This document shows positions 1 to 6,277 of a stretch of 10,609 bases of DNA, in pieces. Origin of the DNA: Flavobacteriaceae bacterium (lineage in GTDB: Bacteria; Bacteroidota; Bacteroidia; Flavobacteriales; Flavobacteriaceae); the NCBI GenBank assembly GCA_002687665.1, contig NZAX01000049.1, positions 1 through 10,609 of the forward strand, in the 5' to 3' direction. The notes under the pieces are model-generated. The model searched no databases, had not been told where the DNA came from, and saw only the letters and a list, made by a program, of their open reading frames with translations. Position numbers and translations under genes: made by a program. Numbering within the stretch: the first letter of the stretch is position 1; the number at the start of each line of letters is the position of its first letter.

Positions 1-351
1 CTTAAAACATTAAATGAAAACCCAGAAATTTTTGAGCGTCTCGATCATAAAACTGAAACCCTACATCAGGGAATGCAGGAAGTGTTGGATAAAAAAGGTA
101 TCCCCTACCATATCAACCGCTTGGGTTCTATGATTTCGTTGCACTTTACGGATTCGGAAGTTGTGGATTTTGATTCCGCTACTGATGGAAATAATGATGC
201 CTTTAAAAAATATTTTCACGGAATGCTAAATGAAGGTATTTATTTACCTCCCAGCGCTTTCGAAAGCTATTTTCTAAATGATGCTTTATCTTATGAGGAT
301 ATCGAAAAAACCATTACCGCTCTAGAAGCGGTAATGGCTTTATGGAAATAA
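1..351 (+). CDS. hemL: Glutamate-1-semialdehyde 2,1-aminomutase, C-terminal part (5' end outside window)
   Basis: These are the last 116 residues of a class III PLP-dependent aminomutase that converts glutamate-1-semialdehyde to 5-aminolevulinate, the entry to haem and other tetrapyrroles in the C5 pathway; it acts in the cytoplasm. The frame is open from base 1 to TAA at 349-351. It carries the family's C-terminal features: RLGSMISLHFTD, a beta strand of the small domain; then KKYFHGMLNEGIYLPPSAFE, the conserved 'FHGMLxxGxYLPPSxFE' block; then the closing helix with SYEDIEKTITAL. The family is usually about 430 residues, so roughly a quarter is visible. The PLP-binding lysine lies upstream of the window, so catalytic competence cannot be checked. 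An ATG at 73 is internal and not the start. The gene converges on lysS with an 87-base gap. Identity is confident from the C-terminal block; a paralogous class III aminotransferase is the only real alternative. Confidence 0.9.
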   Translation, partial: LKTLNENPEIFERLDHKTETLHQGMQEVLDKKGIPYHINRLGSMISLHFTDSEVVDFDSATDGNNDAFKKYFHGMLNEGIYLPPSAFESYFLNDALSYEDIEKTITALEAVMALWK

Positions 352-389
352 TAAATTTACTTCTTTCTTTCGGGGAATTTAAACTGTTT

Positions 390-426
390 TGTTGATTGGC
401 CAGAAACACTTTTAAACAAATCAACA
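390..426. terminator. Weak possible bidirectional hairpin between hemL and lysS
   Basis: In the convergent gap, TGTTGATT (390-397) can pair with AATCAACA (419-426): eight perfect pairs around a 21-base loop. The loop is long and neither strand has a clear run of T directly after the stem, so this is not a canonical intrinsic terminator. Its place between two convergent stop codons is the main argument for it. Confidence 0.22.
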
Positions 427-438
427 CCTGTATGAAAG

Positions 439-2133
439 TCAATTGATTAACTCCACCCAAAGCCCTTGGTCGTCTTTGAATACTTTTGCCAAATTGTTTT
501 TGGTCAAAATTTTAATGGATTTATCCCATTTTTTGTTGCTCAATCCACTTTTCTCTTTTAACGTGTTTAGGGCACTTGGATTTTCTTTTTTAAGTAAATC
601 CAAAATAATTTTTTCTTCTTCAGTAAGGGGAATGGCTTTTTGTTTGGGTTTCATCTGTGGGAAGAAAAGTACTTCTTGTATGGAACTGTTGTTAGTCATT
701 AGCATCACCAAGCGGTCAATACCAATACCTATTCCGGAGGTTGGTGGCATACCGAATTCCAAGGCCCGAAGAAAATCTTGATCGATAAACATGGCTTCAT
801 CGTCTCCTTTTTCACCCAGGGCCAACTGGGTCTCAAAACGCTCTCTTTGGTCAATGGGGTCGTTGAGCTCAGAATAGGCATTGGCCAGCTCTTTTCCGTT
901 GACTATCAATTCAAAACGCTCCGTTAATTTGGGATTGTCGCGATGCTCTTTGGTCAGAGGACTCATAGATTTAGGATAATCTGTGATAAAGGTTGGCTGA
1001 ACGTAGTGGTGTTCGCATTTTTCTCCGAAGATTTCATCGATCAATTTGCCTTCTCCCATAGTATCGTCCACCTCCAATCCCAAATTTTTTGCGGTCTCTT
1101 TCAATTGATTTTCATCCATTTCCGAAACATCGATCCCCGTGTGGCTTTTGATAGCTTCTAAAATAGGGATTCTAGGGTAGGGGGCTTTAAAATCAATTCG
1201 CTTTTCTCCCACGGTTACTTCAGTTATACCCTTTGTATCCAGTACAACTTTTTCCAATAATGCCTCAGTAGTTTCCATCATCCAGAAGTAGTCTTTGTAG
1301 GCAACATACAATTCCATTACGGTAAATTCGGGGTTGTGGGTGCGATCCATTCCTTCATTTCTAAAGTCTTTGGAAAATTCATATACCCCATCAAAGCCTC
1401 CTACAATCAAACGTTTGAGATAGAGTTCATTGGCGATTCTTAGGTATAAGGGAATATTCAGAGCGTTGTGGTGGGTGACGAAAGGTCTTGCCGCTGCACC
1501 TCCCGGGATGGGCTGTAATACCGGTGTCTCAACTTCCAGATAGCCTTTGTTGTTAAAAAATTCTCGTATGCTGTTGGTGATTTTGGTCCGTTTGACAAAG
1601 GTGTCTTTTACCTTAGGATTGACGATCAAATCCACATAGCGCTGCCGGTAACGCAGTTCGGGGTCGTTAAATTCATCATAGACATTTCCATCGTTATCGG
1701 TTTTGGGAAGGGGTAGGGGACGCAATGCTTTATTCAGTAGTGTAAACTTTTTGACAAGGACTGTTTTTTCTCCCACCTGAGTGGTAAATAATTCTCCTTC
1801 AATACCAATAATATCTCCAATATCCAGCAATTTTTTATAGACCTCATTGTAAGTGGTTTTGTCTTCGTCAGGGCAAATTTCGTCTCTGTTGAAATAGATC
1901 TGAATTCTCCCTTGGCTGTCTTGCAATTCTGCAAAACTGGCTTTACCTTGAATTCGACGCGACATCAATCGCCCAGCTATCGTGACGGATTTGCCTTCGT
2001 TAAAGTCCTCTTTGATGGTTTTGGTATTTGAATCTACCGGATATAAAGCGGCCGGGTAGGGATTGATTCCCAATCCGCGGAGTGCTTGTAGCTTTTCTCT
2101 TCTTACTTGTTCTTGCTCTGAAAGTTGCGCCAT
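439..2133 (-). CDS. lysS: Lysyl-tRNA synthetase, class II, with C-terminal winged-helix-like extension
   Basis: This cytoplasmic enzyme charges tRNA-Lys with lysine using ATP. With the start chosen here it has 564 residues. An N-terminal OB-fold anticodon-binding domain spans about 50-133 (VTIAGRLMSRR, then the KASFAELQD strand). The class II core follows: motif 1 about 185-206 (EFFNNKGYLEVETPVLQP), motif 2 about 257-276 (FRNEGMDRTHNPEFT) and motif 3 about 467-478 (GIGIGIDRLVML). Lysine- and ATP-site blocks such as RIANELYLKRL and NGKELANAYSELND are present. The core ends near residue 496; E. coli LysS (about 505 residues) stops about there, but this protein continues for about 68 residues. 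I chose the ATG at 2131-2133. An in-frame TTG seven codons upstream (2152-2154) lies inside the predicted -7 element and so would not be in the mRNA. The gene is divergent from the pmp3-like/lipB unit and convergent with hemL. Confidence 0.96.
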   Translation of the reverse strand: MAQLSEQEQVRREKLQALRGLGINPYPAALYPVDSNTKTIKEDFNEGKSVTIAGRLMSRRIQGKASFAELQDSQGRIQIYFNRDEICPDEDKTTYNEVYKKLLDIGDIIGIEGELFTTQVGEKTVLVKKFTLLNKALRPLPLPKTDNDGNVYDEFNDPELRYRQRYVDLIVNPKVKDTFVKRTKITNSIREFFNNKGYLEVETPVLQPIPGGAAARPFVTHHNALNIPLYLRIANELYLKRLIVGGFDGVYEFSKDFRNEGMDRTHNPEFTVMELYVAYKDYFWMMETTEALLEKVVLDTKGITEVTVGEKRIDFKAPYPRIPILEAIKSHTGIDVSEMDENQLKETAKNLGLEVDDTMGEGKLIDEIFGEKCEHHYVQPTFITDYPKSMSPLTKEHRDNPKLTERFELIVNGKELANAYSELNDPIDQRERFETQLALGEKGDDEAMFIDQDFLRALEFGMPPTSGIGIGIDRLVMLMTNNSSIQEVLFFPQMKPKQKAIPLTEEEKIILDLLKKENPSALNTLKEKSGLSNKKWDKSIKILTKNNLAKVFKDDQGLWVELIN

Positions 2134-2151
2134 GAGGCCAATTGATTTTTG

Positions 2152-2186
2152 CAAAGATAATCAGTCTCAAGTAATCGGTAATCAAA
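2152..2186 (-). promoter_or_regulatory. Bacteroidota-type promoter for lysS (-7 and possible -33)
   Basis: On the minus strand TATCTTTG (2159 to 2152) matches the Bacteroidota -7 consensus TAnnTTTG. TTTG at 2186-2183 sits 23 bases further upstream, at the long end of the spacing reported for the -33 element. Transcription would begin a few bases downstream, near 2146, leaving a short leader before the ATG at 2133. The -7 match is seen directly; the -33 assignment and start site are inferred. Confidence 0.55.
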
Positions 2187-2191
2187 TTTCC

Positions 2192-2199
2192 TATCTTTG
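2192..2199 (+). promoter_or_regulatory. Possible -7 element for the pmp3-like/lipB unit
   Basis: TATCTTTG on the plus strand matches TAnnTTTG and lies 16 bases upstream of the TTG start at 2216. It is the same octamer as the lysS -7 element on the other strand, about 40 bases away, giving a compact divergent promoter region (2134-2215). I find no convincing TTTG at the -33 position, so this is weaker than the lysS promoter. Confidence 0.42.
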
Positions 2200-2215
2200 A
2201 CAAAATCATAGTATT

Positions 2216-2383
2216 TTGAGTTTTTGGCGTGTACTTTTATCTATTCTTTTTCCCCCTCTAGCTGTAATAGACCAGGGCTGTGGCTCGATTGTTATTGTCT
2301 TTTTGTTGACCTTATGTGGTTGGGTACCCGGAGTAATTGCGGCCTTGGTGATTTTGAACAATCCAGAGCGTTGGGAAGCATGA
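2216..2383 (+). CDS. Pmp3/YqaE-family small membrane protein, TTG start
   Basis: This 55-residue protein of two hydrophobic segments belongs to the Pmp3/YqaE (UPF0057) family of small inner-membrane proteins, linked in other organisms to membrane potential and salt or cold stress. The family pattern is clear: RVLLSILFPPLAV in the first segment, then a short loop with QGCGS, then IVFLLTLCGWVPGVIAALVI in the second. FPPLAV, GCG and the GW-PG-I-A block are the hallmark residues. Length fits the family (about 50-60). No ATG exists in frame after the stop at 2198-2200, so TTG at 2216 is the natural start and gives MSFWRVLL. TGA at 2381-2383 overlaps the lipB ATG at 2380-2382 (ATGA), implying translational coupling. 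I saw no strong ribosome binding site, as is usual in this phylum. Membership is confident; the precise role here is unknown. Confidence 0.85.
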   Translation: MSFWRVLLSILFPPLAVIDQGCGSIVIVFLLTLCGWVPGVIAALVILNNPERWEA

Positions 2384-3081
2384 AAAACAAAAATGTAAAA
2401 TTAGCAGACTGGGGTTCACTTTCCTATGAGAAGGCTTGGCGAAGACAAGAGGAATATTTTTCTCAAATCATTGCCCGTAAAAGAGAAAACCGAAAACTCG
2501 AGAACCCTTTTCCTACAGACAATCATCTCTTTTTTGTGACCCACCCTCCGGTTTTTACCATAGGCAAAAGTGGAAAAATGGAGCACTTGCTTTTAGATAA
2601 TAAAGAACTGGCAACCAAAGGGATCTCTTTTTATAAAACCAATCGTGGAGGCGACATAACTTTCCACGGTCCAGGACAGATAGTAGGCTACCCGCTTCTG
2701 GATTTGGATAATTTTTTTACCGATATCCACCTCTACTTGCGTTCCCTGGAGGAGGTTATCATCAAAACCTTGGCCGACTTCGGGATCGACGGAGCCCGAA
2801 GTGATGGAGAAACAGGGGTGTGGTTAGATTTGAATACTGCTTCTGCCAGAAAAATATGCGCTATGGGTGTAAGAGCTAGCCGATGGGTAACCATGCATGG
2901 ATTTGCCTTCAATGTGAACACTGACTTGTCTTATTTCGATTATATAGTTCCTTGTGGAATACGAGGAAAAGGGGTTACCTCTCTAGCCAATGAATTGAAA
3001 GAGCAAATGAATGAGCAGGAAGTAAAGGACAAACTTTTAAAACACTTTACAGAAGTATTTCAGGCGGAGATAATCAATTGA
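2380..3081 (+). CDS. lipB: Octanoyl-[acyl-carrier-protein]:protein octanoyltransferase (lipoate biosynthesis)
   Basis: LipB moves the octanoyl group from acyl-carrier protein to lipoyl domains of enzymes such as pyruvate and 2-oxoglutarate dehydrogenases and the glycine cleavage H protein; LipA then adds sulfur. The 233-residue product has the LipB signature RGGDITFHGPGQ (89-100). It also has the catalytic pair expected for the family: Lys158 in ARKICAMGVR and Cys192 in PCGIRGKGVTSL. HGFAFNVNTDL (about 173-183) is another family block. The start is the ATG at 2380. The same frame is open 52 codons further upstream to 2224, but that stretch is out-of-frame translation of the pmp3-like gene and looks unlike any LipB N-terminus; VKLADWGSLSYEKAW fits the family's first strand. 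The stop lies in an 8-base palindrome shared with the stop of the convergent lipoprotein gene. Confidence 0.96.
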   Translation: MKNKNVKLADWGSLSYEKAWRRQEEYFSQIIARKRENRKLENPFPTDNHLFFVTHPPVFTIGKSGKMEHLLLDNKELATKGISFYKTNRGGDITFHGPGQIVGYPLLDLDNFFTDIHLYLRSLEEVIIKTLADFGIDGARSDGETGVWLDLNTASARKICAMGVRASRWVTMHGFAFNVNTDLSYFDYIVPCGIRGKGVTSLANELKEQMNEQEVKDKLLKHFTEVFQAEIIN

Positions 3082-5518
3082 TTTCGTAGATCAAAATACT
3101 ATTGTCTTCTGTTGCAACAACCATTTCCAGCGCCTTGTCCTTGTCACTATTGGACAGATCGACTGCTGATTTCCCATAGACCGGAAAGCCTTTCACTGAT
3201 TCACCATTGCTGTAGAATAAATACACTTTTTGGCTACTGGTGTCTGTAGTACTGAAATATAGGGTGTTGTTCAGGTAAAATATCTTGGGAGGGGTATATT
3301 CTCCATAAGGGAGTTTGACGGGGATGCCCTTGATGTTGAGCTCGTTTTCGGAAAGCGTGACTAGTGTTTTGGTTGTGGCATCTATGTGATGACCCGCAGT
3401 CAATTGGAGTGCAGAGGAGACTTTATTCCCTTTGGTATCTACCTGGATGAGATTCCCACCTTGATCGGTTGTGCTAAAAGTATTGAGATAGGAAAAAATT
3501 TCATTGTCTGAAAAGGTGATTTTCCCTTTGACTTTGACTCGGTCTTTTCCGGTTCGGGAAACTATTTTTAATGTGTAATTCTCCAAAGGTATTAAAATGT
3601 AATCCTTACCTTGAAGGCGAATATGTTTTGGGGATGTGATAATGTCAGCATTGACTTTTTTGAGGGTAAATCCACTTAGTAGTTTGCCTCTGTTATTGTA
3701 CATTAAAAGGGATCGATCCTGAGCAATCAAAAAACGATAATTGCGATTGTTGTCGTAATCAAAAATGGAAAGGGGTAGAGGATTGGTACTTTTGGGAAGT
3801 TTGATGTTGAATGGTTTAACGATTTTTCCATTGCGGTCCAATATCATCAATCGGTCGGCAGTTCTAAAAGCCAGTTGCCAACGGTTGTTTTTATAGAGAT
3901 CGACCTCTCTGATTTTTCCAATGATTTTACCGGATAGCTTTTTTTTCCAATACAATTTTCCGGTATTGGAAAACAGGTAAAGCACGTTTTCGCTATCTTG
4001 AACCACAACGTCCATACCTTTGTTTCTGTGATTTTTAAACCATTGGGGTGGAATGATAGAAGGTTTATTGAGTTCTAGGGTGTATGCATTTTTTACCCCG
4101 ACTTTAATTTTTGAGGACAGGTTTTTTTCAAGACTGAAAAACAAGTGGGTAAAGTCGTTCTCTGCCACGCCCTGAAAAGCACTTAGTGGAAATGCTTTAA
4201 AGGATAAATTTTTAATGTTTTTTGGGGTTTTATTTTCCTGCCAGTATTTGACAAGATTTTTGTTGTTGCCTATCCATAAGAAAGAATTTTCATCAGCAAG
4301 TTTTTCCTGTAAGTTTTTGAATTCAGGAAGTCGATCCAATGTATTTCGATCCAGATAACTTCCCAGAATGTTTTTCAATCCCGACTCTGTCTCACTCATG
4401 ATCAGCAGATTTTCATACCAACACCCCCATTTGGGATCAATTTTATCGCCAAAAACATTAATCAATACTTGAAGATTAGGAGGGACTCTAGCGGGATAAT
4501 AGGAGAAAGCACGGAATTTTTTGGCTTCATTTTCCATAGAAAGAAAATCGGGAAAGTTATCTTCGATATCATCAATTCGAAAGGCAATAGATTTTTCACC
4601 TGCGGTAAAAATCCAAGCAACTTCATTAAGATTGTTTAGTGTCGAAAAATTGGTTTTGTTGATGGGTAAATTCACCCGCCTGCTGAAGCGTTTAAAATTG
4701 TCCTCCAGCTGTTGCATATTGTCTATTGGAAAACCGAGATAACTGCTAAAGTTTTCTGGAACGATTTTGGGAAGCGATAGTTTTTGGGGTTTGATGTTTT
4801 TAATCAAGATTAAACCATCCGGGATAGAATCGTTGAGAAAGACCACTCCATTGAGGCTGATGGCATTTTCTGAAACCTCCATACCCAATTCAATCCAACC
4901 TCTTCCAGTCTGAGGAAATAGCGGTGTTTTTGGAAAAAAAGATTGGATCAGTGGGGTCGAGGAGGGGTGAATTAAGAAATTAACCGCCAAATCTTCATCC
5001 ATGCTTTCGGCCAATTTATAAAAATCTGGATTCACAATTCCTCGCTGTTGTTTTTCAAAATTCCGAATACCGTTCTCAATCACAAGTTGTGATTGGGACC
5101 ACATTTTGAGCCGATCTAGATCAGTGGTGTAAAAAGTTTGCCCTCCTTGATTGAGGACGCCAATGGTTTTGTTACTATATTTAAAAGTCTTTTGATAATT
5201 CAATAAGCTATCTTTCGGATCGTTTTTTACAATCAGACTTACTACATTATCTTTTTTTCCAACAGGGGTAAAAAATATCACCCAGGGAGAAGTGGGATTT
5301 TTGGGGATGATGTTTTGAACAGTTTTTTTTAAATCGCTGTTCAATGAGAAGATTTTTGACAATTCCATTGAGCTTTTCAGTGAAATGCTGTCATTGATCT
5401 GTGCAACAAAACTGGTGTTCTGAGGAACCAATTCAATCAGACTGGTTTCTTTCTGATTCTTTGACGCACAAGCCAAGAGAAGCCATAGCGAAATTAACGG
5501 TATAATTCTTTTTATCAT
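3074..5518 (-). CDS. Large predicted lipoprotein with C-terminal beta-propeller, function unknown
   Basis: I do not recognise a named function. With the ATG at 5518 the product has 814 residues and starts with a lipoprotein signal, MIKRIIPLISLWLLLAC, with lipobox LLAC and lipidated Cys17. It should therefore be anchored in the cell envelope, probably the outer membrane. Residues about 18-495 form a long soluble region opening with ELVPQNTSFVAQIND, loosely like DUF3352-type proteins. Residues about 500-814 contain seven or so strands of the type 'xLYLFxNxGKL' (YLFSNTGKLYW, LMILDRNGKIV, LLMYNNRGKLL, LKIVSRTGK, LIQVDTKGNKV, VYLFYSNGESV) spaced about 37-47 residues and a final strand NSILIYEIN. 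This is typical of a PQQ-like or FG-GAP beta-propeller. Other possible starts are ATG at 5524 (816 residues) and TTG at 5527. It lies about 88 bases behind rnhB on the same strand and overlaps the lipB end by 8 bases. Confidence 0.82.
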   Translation of the reverse strand: MIKRIIPLISLWLLLACASKNQKETSLIELVPQNTSFVAQINDSISLKSSMELSKIFSLNSDLKKTVQNIIPKNPTSPWVIFFTPVGKKDNVVSLIVKNDPKDSLLNYQKTFKYSNKTIGVLNQGGQTFYTTDLDRLKMWSQSQLVIENGIRNFEKQQRGIVNPDFYKLAESMDEDLAVNFLIHPSSTPLIQSFFPKTPLFPQTGRGWIELGMEVSENAISLNGVVFLNDSIPDGLILIKNIKPQKLSLPKIVPENFSSYLGFPIDNMQQLEDNFKRFSRRVNLPINKTNFSTLNNLNEVAWIFTAGEKSIAFRIDDIEDNFPDFLSMENEAKKFRAFSYYPARVPPNLQVLINVFGDKIDPKWGCWYENLLIMSETESGLKNILGSYLDRNTLDRLPEFKNLQEKLADENSFLWIGNNKNLVKYWQENKTPKNIKNLSFKAFPLSAFQGVAENDFTHLFFSLEKNLSSKIKVGVKNAYTLELNKPSIIPPQWFKNHRNKGMDVVVQDSENVLYLFSNTGKLYWKKKLSGKIIGKIREVDLYKNNRWQLAFRTADRLMILDRNGKIVKPFNIKLPKSTNPLPLSIFDYDNNRNYRFLIAQDRSLLMYNNRGKLLSGFTLKKVNADIITSPKHIRLQGKDYILIPLENYTLKIVSRTGKDRVKVKGKITFSDNEIFSYLNTFSTTDQGGNLIQVDTKGNKVSSALQLTAGHHIDATTKTLVTLSENELNIKGIPVKLPYGEYTPPKIFYLNNTLYFSTTDTSSQKVYLFYSNGESVKGFPVYGKSAVDLSNSDKDKALEMVVATEDNSILIYEIN

Positions 5519-5524
5519 CAACAT

Positions 5525-5532
5525 CAAAAATA
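5525..5532 (-). promoter_or_regulatory. Possible -7 element at the lipoprotein gene start
   Basis: The minus strand reads TATTTTTG, matching TAnnTTTG, immediately upstream of the ATGs at 5524 and 5518. If used, the transcript would be almost leaderless and would favour the ATG at 5518. No -33 match was found at the right spacing, and such AT-rich octamers arise by chance, so this is tentative. The gene may instead be read through from rnhB. Confidence 0.2.
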
Positions 5533-5606
5533 TTAAATCAAGCCTTCAATTCTGCGGAAATGGTGAGATTAAATTCAACTGACTTTTCAACACTTGATGG
5601 CATAGA

Positions 5607-6203
5607 TTAAAGGGGGAGTTCCAATTGTTTTGGGAGTAATTGAAAAGATTTGCGATGATGGGGTGTAGCCCCATTTTTTGCAATGGCTGCACGATGGACT
5701 TTGGTGGGATAACCCTTGTTTTGATTCCAGTAGTATTGGGGAAATTTTTCATGTATTTTTTTCATGTAATCGTCTCGGTAGGTTTTGGCCAGTACAGAGG
5801 CTGCAGCTATGTTCTGGTATTTGCCATCCCCTTTGATTACACATTCATGTGGGATAGTTTCAAAAGGGTGAAACCGATTGCCATCTACCGCAATAAAATC
5901 AATGGGCAAAGTCAATCGTGACAATGCCAAATGCATGGCCTTGATACTGGCATTGAGAATATTGATTTGGTCAATTTCTTCGGGGTAAACATGGGCGTAG
6001 GAAAAGGCTATCGCTTTGGCCTGAATTTGGGGTCGGAGATCATAGCGTTGTTTTTCGGTCAGTTTTTTTGAATCGTTCAAATGATGCAAATCAAAATTGG
6101 GAGGCAAGATCACCGCAGCAGCAGTAACGGGACCAGCCAGACAACCTCTCCCGGCCTCGTCTGTCCCTGCTTCTGTTTTTGATGTAATTTGTCTAGTGAG
6201 CAC
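5607..6203 (-). CDS. rnhB: Ribonuclease HII
   Basis: RNase HII cuts RNA in RNA/DNA hybrids and incises at single ribonucleotides embedded in DNA, starting ribonucleotide excision repair. The 198-residue product is of normal length and has the full metal-binding set: Asp15 and Glu16 in [14 protein letters not shown], Asp107 in IAVDGN and Asp126 in IKGDGKY. NDSKKLT (43-49), [12 protein letters not shown] (133-144), NKGYPTKVH (162-170) and [10 protein letters not shown] (178-187) are further family blocks. No ATG is available upstream in frame, and the GTG at 6201-6203 places the first catalytic strand about 14 residues in, which is usual; I take GTG as the start. It is divergent from the porin gene and precedes the lipoprotein gene by about 88 bases on the same strand, possibly as one transcript. 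Confidence 0.95.
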   Translation of the reverse strand: MLTRQITSKTEAGTDEAGRGCLAGPVTAAAVILPPNFDLHHLNDSKKLTEKQRYDLRPQIQAKAIAFSYAHVYPEEIDQINILNASIKAMHLALSRLTLPIDFIAVDGNRFHPFETIPHECVIKGDGKYQNIAAASVLAKTYRDDYMKKIHEKFPQYYWNQNKGYPTKVHRAAIAKNGATPHHRKSFQLLPKQLELPL

Positions 6204-6253
6204 AACCCTTATAATCGTTTGGTTTAGTGAACCTAAATTAAGTACAATTATTT

Positions 6254-6261
6254 TAACTTCG
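6254..6261 (+). promoter_or_regulatory. Weak -7-like element upstream of the porin gene
   Basis: TAACTTCG differs by one base from TAnnTTTG and lies 16 bases before the porin ATG at 6278, the same distance as the -7 element of the pmp3-like gene. There is no clear -33 box. It sits in the 74-base gap (6204-6277) between the divergent rnhB and porin genes, where at least one promoter per strand is expected. I found no good match for rnhB. Confidence 0.25.
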
Positions 6262-6277
6262 CATCAAATTCATTTTA

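Noticed and set aside
439..446. TCAATTGA octamer recurring at the lysS stop, at 3074-3081 and inside the porin gene near 8018
   Set aside because: A short AT-rich palindrome expected by chance at this composition, and 'Asn-TGA' endings create it; no sign of a dispersed repeat family.
443..781. 112-codon open frame on the plus strand opposite lysS
   Set aside because: Antisense to the conserved LysRS core and tail, with no independent support.
2224..2379. In-frame upstream extension of lipB by 52 codons
   Set aside because: The extension has no LipB-like residues and is the out-of-frame reading of a recognisable Pmp3-family gene; the ATG at 2380 gives a normal LipB length and N-terminus.
3710..3719. 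GGATCGATCC palindrome, found also near 7348 in the porin gene
   Set aside because: Both copies are in coding sequence and only 10 bases long; no flanking similarity.
5536..5598. ATCAAG/CTTGAT inverted pair in the rnhB-lipoprotein gap
   Set aside because: Six pairs around a loop of about 50 bases with no T run is too weak for a terminator or regulatory hairpin.
6223..6237. TTTAG/CTAAA inverted pair between rnhB and the porin gene
   Set aside because: Only five AT-rich pairs; could be an operator but nothing else supports it.
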